Positions 17,277 through 26,213 of a stretch of 56,817 nt of DNA are shown here, in pieces (the stretch's first letter is position 1; the number at the start of each line of letters is the position of its first letter). The translations under genes were made by a program, and so were the position numbers. The DNA comes from an uncultured Steroidobacter sp. (lineage in GTDB: Bacteria > Pseudomonadota > Gammaproteobacteria > Steroidobacterales > Steroidobacteraceae): the NCBI GenBank assembly GCA_937864115.1, contig CALMII010000042.1, positions 1 through 56,817 of the forward strand, in the 5' to 3' direction. The notes under the pieces are model-generated. The model saw only the letters and a list, made by a program, of their open reading frames with translations. It made no database searches and was not told the origin of the DNA.

Positions 17277-18617
17277 CTTGATGCCGAGTCTCCGCTCCAG
17301 ATAGTGAATATCCAGTCCGCCGGCCTTGAACGCCGCGTGATTGAAGATTTCCTGGTGCAGCGGGATGTTGGTCTTGATGCCTTCGATCACCATCTCCGAC
17401 AGCGCGTTCTTCATGCGCGCAATGGCGGTATCGCGGTCTTCGCCGTAGGCGATGACCTTGCCGATCATCGAGTCGTAGAACGGCGGTACGACATAGCCGC
17501 TGTACAGATGGCTGTCGACGCGGATGCCGGGACCGCCGGGCGGATGGAACAGCTTCACCGGGCCGGGCGAAGGAATGAATCCTTTCGGATCTTCGGCGTT
17601 GATGCGGCATTCGATCGCGTGGCCGCGGATCTGGATGTCGTTCTGGGTCCAGGGCAGCTGTTCGCCGGCGGCGATGCGCAACTGCGCCTTCACGATGTCG
17701 ATGCCCGTGATGAGTTCCGACACCGGATGCTCGACCTGCACGCGCGTGTTCATTTCGATGAAATAGAACTCGCCGTCCTGGTAGAGGAATTCCAGCGTGC
17801 CCGCGCCGCGATAACCGACGTCGCGGCAGGCGGCGATGCAGCGATCGCCGATCGCCTTGCGCTGCTTCGGGGTGATGCCGGGCGCAGGCGCTTCCTCGAT
17901 GACCTTCTGGTGGCGGCGCTGCAGCGAGCAGTCGCGCTCGCCCAGGTGAATGACGTTGCCGTAGTGATCGGCCAGCACCTGGATCTCGATGTGGCGCGGC
18001 TTTTCGAGGAACTTCTCCATGTAGACCTCGGGGTTGCCGAAGGCCGCCAGGGCTTCCGCCTGCGTCACATTGATGGCATTGAGCAGCGTCGCATCGCTGT
18101 GCACGACGCGCATGCCGCGGCCACCGCCGCCGCCCGACGCCTTGATGATCACCGGGTAGCCGATCTCGCGCGCGATACGGAAAGTTTCATCGTTGTCCGT
18201 GCCGATCGGGCCGTCCGATCCCGGCACGCACGGCACGCCGGCCGCCTTCATCACGCGGATCGCCGACACCTTGTCGCCCATCATGCGGATCGTTTCCGGC
18301 TTCGGGCCGACGAAGATGAAACCGCTCTTCTCGACGCGCTCGGCGAAATCCGCATTCTCGGAAAGGAAGCCATAGCCCGGATGGATCGCCACCGAGTCGG
18401 TCACTTCCGCGGCGCTGATGATCGCCGGCATGTTGAGATAGCTTTCTTTCGACGCCGGCGGCCCGATGCAGACGGACTCGTCCGCGAGCAGCACGTGCTT
18501 CTGGTTGAAATCGGCGGTCGAATGCACGGCCACCGTCTTGATGCCGAGTTCGCGGCACGCGCGCAGGATGCGAAGCGCGATTTCGCCGCGATTGGCGATG
18601 ACGACTTTTTCAAGCAT
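17274..18617 (-). CDS. accC: Acetyl-CoA carboxylase, biotin carboxylase subunit
   Basis: A 447-residue ATP-grasp enzyme that carboxylates biotin on AccB in the first step of fatty-acid synthesis. The N-terminus MLEKVVIANRGEIALRILRAC, the glycine-rich ATP loop KASGGGGGRGMRVV (about residues 159-172), and the C-terminal NALSEMVIEGIKTNIPLHQ are canonical. Length matches E. coli AccC. It follows accB with a 9-nt-phased hairpin between them, and its stop codon lies in a small GTGAC repeat. Confidence 0.96.
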   Translation of the reverse strand: MLEKVVIANRGEIALRILRACRELGIKTVAVHSTADFNQKHVLLADESVCIGPPASKESYLNMPAIISAAEVTDSVAIHPGYGFLSENADFAERVEKSGFIFVGPKPETIRMMGDKVSAIRVMKAAGVPCVPGSDGPIGTDNDETFRIAREIGYPVIIKASGGGGGRGMRVVHSDATLLNAINVTQAEALAAFGNPEVYMEKFLEKPRHIEIQVLADHYGNVIHLGERDCSLQRRHQKVIEEAPAPGITPKQRKAIGDRCIAACRDVGYRGAGTLEFLYQDGEFYFIEMNTRVQVEHPVSELITGIDIVKAQLRIAAGEQLPWTQNDIQIRGHAIECRINAEDPKGFIPSPGPVKLFHPPGGPGIRVDSHLYSGYVVPPFYDSMIGKVIAYGEDRDTAIARMKNALSEMVIEGIKTNIPLHQEIFNHAAFKAGGLDIHYLERRLGIK

Positions 18618-18638
18618 GGGTGTGAGATCTTTTAAGAG

Positions 18639-18742
18639 TTCACACGGAGTTCACGGAGTTCACGGAGTTTTCCGATGAGGGGAAGGCCTCTCTTGCGGTT
18701 CTGCCGTTTCGACTCCGTGATCTCCGTGAACTCCGTGTGAAA
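18639..18742. repeat. 9-nt-phased inverted repeat, cacggagtt family (accB-accC spacer)
   Basis: The left arm (18639-18668) is ttcacacggag-ttcacggag-ttcacggagt, and the right arm (18712-18742) is its complement with one mismatch over about 30 bp. The loop is about 43 bp of unrelated sequence. Arms match the outer stems of the nested elements at 2125 and 49666, without the inner cacgggg stem. It occupies most of the 136-bp gap between accB and accC, two genes whose products act together and are normally cotranscribed. Confidence 0.85.
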
Positions 18743-18753
18743 TTCTTCGGCTC

Positions 18754-19215
18754 TTACTCGATGATGAAGAGAGGCTGGCCGAACTCGACCGGCTCGCCGT
18801 TCTTCACCAGCACGGCCGTCACCTTGCCGGCCTTGTCGGACTCGATCTGGTTCATCATCTTCATGGCTTCGATGATGCAGAGCGTGTCGCCGACGTTCAC
18901 TTCGCTGCCGATGTCGACGAACGACTTGGCGCCGGGCGTGGGAGCCGAATAGAACGTGCCCACCATCGGCGCCGTCACGGTGTGGTCATTGCGCGCGGCG
19001 ACGGCCGGCGCGGCGGCTGCAACGGGAGCGACTGCGGGTGCAGCGATCGGCGCAGCAGCCGGCGCGGCTGCGTAGTGCACCACCGGTGCAGCGGCGCCGC
19101 CGCCCGGGGGATAGCGGCTGATGCGTACCGACTCTTCCCCTTCGCTGATCTCGATTTCTGCGATGCCCGATTCTTCGAGCAGTTCGATGAGTTTCTTTAC
19201 CTTGCGGATATCCAT
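18754..19215 (-). CDS. accB: Acetyl-CoA carboxylase, biotin carboxyl carrier protein
   Basis: A 153-residue carrier of the biotin cofactor. The C-terminal biotinyl domain has the invariant EAMKMMNQIESDKAG, in which the Lys of A-M-K-M is biotinylated, and the protein ends IIE as usual. The N-terminus MDIRKVKKLIELLEESGIAEIEI is typical, followed by an Ala/Pro-rich flexible linker (about residues 40-75). GAGGA lies upstream of the start. It follows aroQ by 23 bp. Confidence 0.96.
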   Translation of the reverse strand: MDIRKVKKLIELLEESGIAEIEISEGEESVRISRYPPGGGAAAPVVHYAAAPAAAPIAAPAVAPVAAAAPAVAARNDHTVTAPMVGTFYSAPTPGAKSFVDIGSEVNVGDTLCIIEAMKMMNQIESDKAGKVTAVLVKNGEPVEFGQPLFIIE

Positions 19216-19238
19216 GCGATGTCCTCTTTGTTCTTTTC

Positions 19239-19691
19239 CTATTTGCGGCTGTGGGCGGCGAGGTGATGAGCTGCGGCGCGCAGCGCCAGCTCGTACCCGA
19301 AAGCACCCAGTCCGGTGATGGTGCCGACAGCAATGTCGGAGAAATACGAGTGATGCCGGAAGGCCTCCCTCGCGTGAACGTTGCTCAGGTGCACTTCGAT
19401 GAAGGGAATCTTCACGCCCAGCAGGGCATCGCGCAGGGCGATGCTGGTGTGGGTCAGTGCAGCCGGATTGAAAATGATGAAGGCGACATGCGTGCCCGGC
19501 GCTTCATGGATCTGGCCGATCAGTTCCGCTTCCGAATTGCTCTGGAAGGCGGACAGGTGATGGCCGGATTCCGCGGCGATCTGGGTCATCCGGGCCGTGA
19601 TCTGGTCCAGGGTGACCGCCCCATAGAGGCCCGGCTCGCGCGTACCGAGCAGGTTCAGATTCGGGCCATTGAGGAGCAAAAGGTGGGCCAT
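19239..19691 (-). CDS. aroQ: 3-dehydroquinate dehydratase, type II
   Basis: A 150-residue enzyme converting 3-dehydroquinate to 3-dehydroshikimate. The N-terminus MAHLLLLNGPNLNLLGTREPGLYG contains the catalytic Tyr and Arg loop; QSNSEAELIGQIHEA, NPAALTHTSIALRDAL and IEVHLSNVHAREAFRHHS follow in the expected order. The start at 19691 gives the canonical N-terminus; longer frames lack conservation. It begins the aroQ-accB-accC-prmA run, in the order common in gammaproteobacteria; about 127 bp upstream lies before the TlpA-like gene's stop. Confidence 0.95.
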   Translation of the reverse strand: MAHLLLLNGPNLNLLGTREPGLYGAVTLDQITARMTQIAAESGHHLSAFQSNSEAELIGQIHEAPGTHVAFIIFNPAALTHTSIALRDALLGVKIPFIEVHLSNVHAREAFRHHSYFSDIAVGTITGLGAFGYELALRAAAHHLAAHSRK

Positions 19692-19818
19692 AAGCCGTGT
19701 GTCGAGCGGGCTCGTCAGGTCACTTAGCCGGAGATGGCGGCGATTTGTATCAGTTTTCTGTCGCTTTAGCGATGCTTTCGCGGCAAAGGCAGGCGTTGCC
19801 GGGCGACAGGGCCGGGGT

Positions 19819-20463
19819 TCAGCCCTCGGCCGGCTTGATCTCGTCCAGTTGGTCGGCGGCAACGGTGCGGGCCGCGGCGGGGGTGAGTTCGCCGCTGTTT
19901 ACCCGCTTCACGGCATCGATCATGACGGCCGACTGGGGCTTCGTCAGCTCCCCGAGATGGGTCAGGACGATGCGGCCCTGATTGTCGGTGAAGACGGTGA
20001 AGGGAAAGCCGATCGACCCCATGCCGAAGCTGTTGACCGCGTCGAGGCCGTCCTGCTCGCCGATCAGGATCGGGTAGTCGATCCCGATCTCGGTCGCGTA
20101 CTTGAGCACGTCATCGCGGAAATCCACCGCGACGCCCACGACCTGGAAGCCCTCCGCTTCATGCGCCTTGTTGATCTCGCGCAGCAGCGGGATTTCGCGG
20201 CGGCACGGCGCACACCAGGTGGCCCAGAAGTTCACGATCATCGATTTGCCGGTCCACGAGCGGATCGACCTCGGGGTGCCTTCGCGATCCTCCAGCGTGA
20301 AATCGGGCAGATCGGTGGGGATTTTCGCTTCCGCAGGTTCAGGCGCTGCCGCGGTCACCGGCGCAGCTTCCGGCACGACCTGCGGGGCGATGCCATAGCG
20401 ATAGATGGCGAACCCGGCGGCGGCGGCCACGACCGCAACGGCGACATAGACGACTGCTTTCAC
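19819..20463 (-). CDS. TlpA/ResA-like membrane-anchored thioredoxin
   Basis: A 214-residue thioredoxin-fold protein. An N-terminal membrane anchor (VKAVVYVAVAVVAAAAGFAIY) is followed by an Ala/Pro linker and a thioredoxin domain with Cys84-x2-Cys87 in FWATWCAPCRREIP, so the domain faces the periplasm. The motif and the GIDYPILIGEQ segment resemble TlpA and ResA, which reduce disulfides in apocytochromes or other periplasmic targets. The GTG start at 20463 has GAGG 8 nt upstream. It follows dsbD, the likely source of its electrons, after a hairpin spacer. Confidence 0.85.
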   Translation of the reverse strand: MKAVVYVAVAVVAAAAGFAIYRYGIAPQVVPEAAPVTAAAPEPAEAKIPTDLPDFTLEDREGTPRSIRSWTGKSMIVNFWATWCAPCRREIPLLREINKAHEAEGFQVVGVAVDFRDDVLKYATEIGIDYPILIGEQDGLDAVNSFGMGSIGFPFTVFTDNQGRIVLTHLGELTKPQSAVMIDAVKRVNSGELTPAAARTVAADQLDEIKPAEG

Positions 20464-20490
20464 GCGGAACCTCGGCGGAGAGAGGAGACG

Positions 20491-20588
20491 AGAGCCGTAT
20501 AAAAGAGGAAAAAAAGAAAAGGAAAATTCGCTGCTCGGAAAGCAGGGATTTTCGAGTATTTCTTTTATGCCTCTTTTTATTGCGGCTC
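20491..20588. repeat. AT-rich long inverted repeat (dsbD to TlpA-like spacer)
   Basis: An imperfect inverted repeat of about 98 bp. The outer arms gagccgtataaaagagg and cctctttttattgcggctc pair, then the aaaagaaa/tttctttt tracts, then an inner stem gaaaattcgctgct with agcagggattttc around a 4-6 nt loop. Its composition (poly-purine left, poly-pyrimidine right) differs from the surrounding GC-rich coding sequence. It resembles the cgcaaaag elements in plan, with an ataaaa core. Confidence 0.7.
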
Positions 20589-20603
20589 CCGCTTCTGAAC
20601 GGA

Positions 20604-22856
20604 CTAACCGGCCGCGAAGGCCGCCACGACATGGTCGCGGAAACGCTCGGCGGGGGTGAATCCTACCAGCCGGAAGTTCCTGCGTTCGACTCCCGCGGAC
20701 GTGAAGAAGGCGATGGTCGGCGGGCCGAAGATCTCGAAACGGGCCAGCAGCGCCTTGTCGTCTTCGTCGTTGGCGGTGATGTCGGCCTGCAGCAGCACGG
20801 CGCCGCTCAGGGCCGCCTGCACGCCGGCGTCGGTGAAGGTGTATTTCTCCATTTCCTTGCAGGCGACGCACCAGTCCGCATAGAAATCGAGCATCACGGG
20901 CTTGCCGGCTGCAGTGGCGGCAGCGACTTCGCGATCGAGATCGGCGACGGACTTGATGCGTTGAAAAGCGAGGCCGTGATCTGCCTGCGCAGCCAGCGTC
21001 GTTCCGCCGCCGAGGCGCAGATTCCCCAGCGGCTGCAGCGGATCGTGATTACCGGAGGCGGCGCCGATCAACAGCAGGATGCCGTAGACCAGTGCCATGA
21101 GCCCGACGGCGCGCACGGGCGAGGCGATCGGTTGGCCGCTGCGGCCCTTGAGCGAAAAGATCCAGAAACCGGCGATGCCGGCGAGCGCCGACCACAGCAG
21201 CATCGTGAATGCATCCGGCAGCAGCGGCTGCGCGAGATAGATCGCAACGCCGAGGAACAGCACGCCGAAGAGCTGCTTGACCGTGTCCATCCACGGCCCC
21301 GCCTTCGGCAGCAGCGTTCCTGCCGAGGCGCCGACGATCAGCAACGGCACGCCCATGCCGAGTCCCGTCGCGTACAGCGCCGCGGCACCGCGCAGGATCT
21401 GGCGCGACTGGCTGATCACCGACAGCGCCGCGATGATGGCCGGCGCAACGCACGCCGTGACGACCAGCGCCGACAGCGCCCCCATGATGAACGTGCCGAT
21501 GTAGGTGCCCGACTTCTGCTGGTTGCTGACGTCGGTGAGACGGGTCTGTAGCGCCGCCGGCATCTGCAGCGTGTAGGCACCGAACATCGCGAACGCCAGC
21601 GCCACGAACAGCAGCACCATCAGCGTGATGATCCAGGGCTGCTGGAAGAACGCCTGGGGCGCCTGCTTGAAGGCGAGCACGAAGATCGCGCCGGCCGCGG
21701 CGTAGGTCAGCGCCATGCCCTGCACGTAGGTGAAGGCGAGGGCGAAGCTGCGTTTGCGGGTCACGTTCTCGCCCTGGCCGACGATGATGCCGGACAGGAT
21801 CGGGATCATCGGCAGTACGCAAGGTGTCAGCGACAGCAGCAGCCCGGCGCCGAAGAACGTCAGCAGTGCGTACATGAGATTGTCGCCCTGCAGTGCCGAG
21901 GCCAGACGATCCTGCTCCGCCACCAGCGGCGCGCCCGCCGAAGGCTTTTCCACCGCTGCAGGCAGCGTGGTGGCGGCGTCGGTCGGCAGCAACTCCACCG
22001 CGACCGTCTTGGTGATCGGGTTGTAGCAGAGCCCGCCCTCGGCGCAGCCCTGATAGGTGACATTGAGTGTGAGTGTTCCCGTCGACCCCGCTGCCCGCGC
22101 GATGGGCAGGCTGGCTTCGAGCACCTCGTGATAGACCTCGGTATCGCCGAAGAACTCGTCGTGCTTCGGATCGCCCTGCGGCAACTGCAACTGGCCGAGT
22201 TGCACGTTCGACGTATCGCTGGTGACCGAGATGCGGTGCTTATAGAGGTAGTAGCCGTCGGCGATGATCCAGGTGAGCGCCACCGAGTCGGGCCGTTCCA
22301 TGCCCGCGCCGAAGCGGAACGCCTGGTCGGGCGGCAGGAATTCGTCGTTGGATGCCTTTGGTTTGAGGAAGGATTTCAGATCCGCGCCGCCTGCGGCCGC
22401 AGCCGGCACGACGACTTCGGTCTTCCATTTCAGCGGCGGATAGCAGAGCCCCGCATCCGCGCAGCCCTGCAGTTTCAGTTCGACGGCGAGCTTGTCCGGT
22501 CGTCCTGAGTGGAAGGTGAGCGGTACGGGGACATCGACCTTGCCGCGATAGATCTCCTGCTCGCCGAAGTATTCGTCGCTGTGCGCCTCGCCCTTGGGCC
22601 AGAGGGGCTCGCCGCTCTGCACGGTCGACATCGTCGAGGCTACGCCCATCTTCTTCTTGTAGAGGTAGTAGCCCTTCTCGATGGTCCAGCTGACGATGAG
22701 CTGATCGTTCTCGATCCGGGTCGTGTACTTGTAGGCGTCCTCGGGGCGCAGGAAGTCGTCCTTTGCAAAGGATGGCCCGGTGATCGCCAATGCCAGCAGC
22801 ATCAATCCGGTTCTGGCCAGTTGCCAGCCGCCAGTCGCCAGTCGGCCTGTCTTCAT
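20604..22856 (-). CDS. dsbD: Thiol:disulfide interchange protein DsbD with duplicated N-terminal domain
   Basis: A 750-residue transmembrane reductase that passes electrons from cytoplasmic thioredoxin to periplasmic thiol proteins. After a signal peptide (cleavage about residue 31) come two tandem DsbD alpha domains, each with its own redox pair: Cys132/Cys138 (QGCADAGLCYPP) and Cys271/Cys277 (QGCAEGGLCYNP). The eight-helix beta domain has Cys346 (LTPCVLP) and Cys469 (VTACVAP), and the C-terminal thioredoxin-like gamma domain has Cys663/Cys666 (DWCVACKEM). E. coli DsbD is about 565 residues with one alpha domain, so the excess is the second copy. The first ~16 residues are encoded by a heptamer repeat. 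The gene overlaps cutA by 4 nt (ATGA). Confidence 0.93.
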   Translation of the reverse strand: MKTGRLATGGWQLARTGLMLLALAITGPSFAKDDFLRPEDAYKYTTRIENDQLIVSWTIEKGYYLYKKKMGVASTMSTVQSGEPLWPKGEAHSDEYFGEQEIYRGKVDVPVPLTFHSGRPDKLAVELKLQGCADAGLCYPPLKWKTEVVVPAAAAGGADLKSFLKPKASNDEFLPPDQAFRFGAGMERPDSVALTWIIADGYYLYKHRISVTSDTSNVQLGQLQLPQGDPKHDEFFGDTEVYHEVLEASLPIARAAGSTGTLTLNVTYQGCAEGGLCYNPITKTVAVELLPTDAATTLPAAVEKPSAGAPLVAEQDRLASALQGDNLMYALLTFFGAGLLLSLTPCVLPMIPILSGIIVGQGENVTRKRSFALAFTYVQGMALTYAAAGAIFVLAFKQAPQAFFQQPWIITLMVLLFVALAFAMFGAYTLQMPAALQTRLTDVSNQQKSGTYIGTFIMGALSALVVTACVAPAIIAALSVISQSRQILRGAAALYATGLGMGVPLLIVGASAGTLLPKAGPWMDTVKQLFGVLFLGVAIYLAQPLLPDAFTMLLWSALAGIAGFWIFSLKGRSGQPIASPVRAVGLMALVYGILLLIGAASGNHDPLQPLGNLRLGGGTTLAAQADHGLAFQRIKSVADLDREVAAATAAGKPVMLDFYADWCVACKEMEKYTFTDAGVQAALSGAVLLQADITANDEDDKALLARFEIFGPPTIAFFTSAGVERRNFRLVGFTPAERFRDHVVAAFAAG
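22812..22848. repeat. Heptamer repeat encoding the DsbD N-terminus
   Basis: On the minus strand this reads as a run of actggcg, gctggca and actggcc heptamers, the same family as the arms at 12038. It lies directly after the dsbD ATG and is read through as KTGRLATGGWQLARTG, which becomes the positively charged n-region of the signal peptide. Seven is not a multiple of three, so successive units are read in different frames. No inverted partner arm is seen nearby. Confidence 0.7.
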
Positions 22857-23188
22857 CTTCCGTCCTTATCCGTAACGCCCTGTCGGACCCACTCCAGATA
22901 TCGTTCGTTCCCGCCGCTCACGGGCAGGATCAGCCATTCTGGAAGCTCATAGGGGTGCAGGGCCTTGAGCCGCGCCTCAAGTTCGCCAACCCGTCCCGCC
23001 GTGGTCTTGATGACCAGAAGCACCTCGGGATCGTCCTGAAGCTCGTCCTGCCAGACATAAGTCGACCGCACGCCTTCGATGCGATTGACGCAGGTGGCCA
23101 GCCGTTCGGTGACCAGCGTCTCGGCCAGCCGTTGCGCCGTGGCGGCGTCGGGACAGGTCGAAAGCACCACAATTACTTGATCGGTCAT
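22853..23188 (-). CDS. cutA: Divalent-cation tolerance protein CutA
   Basis: A 111-residue trimeric PII-like protein linked to divalent-cation (copper) tolerance. The core motifs are LVTERLATCVNRIEGVRSTYVWQDELQDDPEVLLVIKT, split across two strands, and LHPYELPEWLILPV. The start at 23188 gives the normal N-terminus (MTDQVIVVLSTCPD). Its stop overlaps the dsbD start in ATGA, the common cutA-dsbD pairing, and it is divergent from groESL. Confidence 0.94.
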   Translation of the reverse strand: MTDQVIVVLSTCPDAATAQRLAETLVTERLATCVNRIEGVRSTYVWQDELQDDPEVLLVIKTTAGRVGELEARLKALHPYELPEWLILPVSGGNERYLEWVRQGVTDKDGR

Positions 23189-23266
23189 GGATTTAGTGCC
23201 ATCGCCGGGGCCGCGAGGATAGCGGTGCGATCCCGCGGGTGTCACCCACGTCCCATGGAAACTCGG

Positions 23267-23295
23267 CTTGAAATTAAAAAGTCGCCCCCTATGAT
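23267..23295 (+). promoter_or_regulatory. Sigma-32-like heat-shock promoter of groESL
   Basis: CTTGAAA at 23267-23273 is an exact match to the heat-shock -35 element. After a spacer of about 12 nt comes CCCCTATGA (from 23286), close to the CCCCATnT -10 element of sigma-32 promoters. It lies directly upstream of the CIRCE operator and about 110 bp before groES. Confidence 0.75.
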
Positions 23296-23321
23296 TAGCA
23301 GCCGCCAAGGGTGAGTGCTAA
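23295..23321. promoter_or_regulatory. CIRCE operator (HrcA binding site)
   Basis: TTAGCAGCC-N9-GAGTGCTAA. The right half-site (23313-23321) is a perfect CIRCE half and the left (23295-23303) matches the consensus TTAGCACTC at 7 of 9 positions, with the standard 9-nt spacer. It overlaps the expected transcription start of the sigma-32-like promoter, so HrcA would block heat-shock transcription of groESL. The hrcA gene itself is not in this window. Confidence 0.85.
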
Positions 23322-23402
23322 CGCCGGTTCCGACGGGGCCGCCACCCGAGCGAATCCCGATTCGTTTCCTATCCATCAAGACCTTAATTCGAGGTTTGAG
23401 TT

Positions 23403-23705
23403 ATGGCTGACAAGCTGAAGATTCGTCCATTGCACGATCGCGTGATCATCAAGCGTCTCGACGAGGAGCGCACCTCCCCGGGCGGCATCGTGATCCCTGA
23501 CTCCGCGACCGAGAAGCCCATCAAGGGCAAGGTCATCGCCGTGGGCAAGGGCAAGATCCTCGAAGACGGCAATGTTCGTCCGCTCGACGTCAAGGTCGGC
23601 GACAACATCCTGTTCGGCAAGTACAGCGGCACGGAAGTGAAGGTCGACGGCGAAGAGCTTCTCGTCATGCGCGAAGAAGACGTGATGGCCGTCATCGAGA
23701 AGTAA
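23403..23705 (+). CDS. groES: Co-chaperonin GroES
   Basis: A 100-residue 10-kDa chaperonin forming the heptameric lid of GroEL. The N-terminus LKIRPLHDRVIIKRLDEE, the mobile loop TSPGGIVIPDSA (the GroEL-binding IVI tripeptide) and the C-terminus EEDVMAVIE are all typical. GAGG precedes the ATG. It is controlled by the upstream sigma-32-like promoter and CIRCE element and followed by groEL after 51 bp. Confidence 0.97.
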   Translation: MADKLKIRPLHDRVIIKRLDEERTSPGGIVIPDSATEKPIKGKVIAVGKGKILEDGNVRPLDVKVGDNILFGKYSGTEVKVDGEELLVMREEDVMAVIEK

Positions 23706-23756
23706 TCGCTTCTCCTTCCATCGCACAGAATTTTCTGAATCAGAGGTTGAACTCAA

Positions 23757-25400
<1,644 letters not shown>

Positions 25401-25468
25401 TTCAGGCCAACGGGCCTGCCGGCAAACTGGCCTGCTGGCCAGAGCCGGAAAAGAGCTGGAAGCTCCGG

Positions 25469-25498
25469 AAAGCCCCGCGCAAGCGGGGCTTTCTTTTT
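25469..25498 (+). terminator. Intrinsic terminator of groESL
   Basis: AAAGCCCCGC (25469-25478) pairs perfectly with GCGGGGCTTT (25483-25492) across the tetraloop GCAA, and the stem is followed by CTTTTT. This is the only textbook Rho-independent terminator seen in the window, and it sets the boundary between the housekeeping block and the toxin/Wadjet segment. Confidence 0.9.
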
Positions 25499-25536
25499 GG
25501 CGTCTCGGTCTTGTCTGGAACGAAGCGCGACCACTA

Positions 25537-25550
25537 AACTAAGGTTAGTT
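25537..25550. promoter_or_regulatory. Candidate operator of the antitoxin-toxin operon
   Basis: A 14-bp interrupted palindrome AACTAA-GG-TTAGTT stands out as AT-rich in GC-rich surroundings, 21 bp before the antitoxin start. Phd/YefM-type antitoxins usually bind such a site to repress their own operon. The assignment is by position and symmetry only. Confidence 0.5.
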
Positions 25551-25571
25551 CACAGCCGCAGCCGTACCCTC

Positions 25572-25811
25572 ATGAGCAGCACCGTCAACATCCATGAAGC
25601 CAAGACGCACCTGTCGCGCATCGTCGACGACGTTGCAGCAGGGGCGGAGGTCATCATTGCCAAGGCGGGCAAGCCCATGGCGCGTCTTTCTCCTATTCAA
25701 GGCATCGTTCGACCCAAGAAATTCGGCCTGCTGAAGGGCAAGCTGAAGATTCCCGAGGATTTCAACGCGCCGCTGAGCGACGACGAACTGTCGGCGTTCG
25801 ACGGGCGCTGA
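25572..25811 (+). CDS. Phd/YefM-family antitoxin
   Basis: A 79-residue antitoxin. The N-terminus STVNIHEAKTHLSRIVDDVAAGAEVIIAKAGKPMARL is the Phd/YefM DNA-binding fold, and the C-terminal half (KLKIPEDFNAPLSDDELSAF) is the acidic tail that typically wraps the toxin. The start at 25572 was chosen because the homology begins there. It is followed after 2 bp by the PIN-domain gene; together they form a type II toxin-antitoxin pair. Confidence 0.85.
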   Translation: MSSTVNIHEAKTHLSRIVDDVAAGAEVIIAKAGKPMARLSPIQGIVRPKKFGLLKGKLKIPEDFNAPLSDDELSAFDGR

Positions 25812-25813
25812 CA

Positions 25814-26188
25814 ATGCGCCTGCTGCTTGATACGCATCTACTGCTCTGGGCGCTCGCACAGCCAGACAGGCTCTCTGCAGCAACCCGCAAGCAAATCTCC
25901 GCAGCCGAGGTCTATGTCAGCGCTGCGTCGATCTGGGAGATAAGCATCAAGGTCGGACTGGGAAAGCTCGACGCTGACCCAGATCAGATTCTTGAGGCGA
26001 TTGAGCCTGCTGGCTTCATGCTGTTGCCCATCACCGCCGAGCACGCCGTCAAAGTCGCGAAACTCCCTGCATTGCACAAGGATCCATTCGATCGCATGCT
26101 GGCCGCACAGGCTTCGGTCGAGCCGATGATCCTGCTGACGAACGATGAAGCATTGCGCGGCTATGGATCGTTTGTGACGATCGTCTGA
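25814..26188 (+). CDS. PIN-domain toxin (VapC-like ribonuclease)
   Basis: A 124-residue PIN-domain protein, expected to be a Mg-dependent RNase inhibited by the preceding antitoxin. The acidic catalytic residues are all present: Asp6 (LLLDTH), Glu42 (SIWEIS), Asp90 and Asp93 (HKDPFDRML), and Asp111 (LTNDEAL). Length and the MRLLLDTHLLLWAL start are typical of this subgroup, which usually pairs with Phd-type antitoxins. The stop is only 25 bp from the first Wadjet gene. Confidence 0.87.
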   Translation: MRLLLDTHLLLWALAQPDRLSAATRKQISAAEVYVSAASIWEISIKVGLGKLDADPDQILEAIEPAGFMLLPITAEHAVKVAKLPALHKDPFDRMLAAQASVEPMILLTNDEALRGYGSFVTIV

Positions 26189-26213
26189 TGACCCGGGAAC
26201 GCCGCGCCATCTG

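Noticed and set aside
25401..25468. Short palindromes (aggccaacgggcct, ggcctgctggcc) after groEL as phased repeats
   Set aside because: They are single small palindromes without unit periodicity and precede a normal intrinsic terminator.
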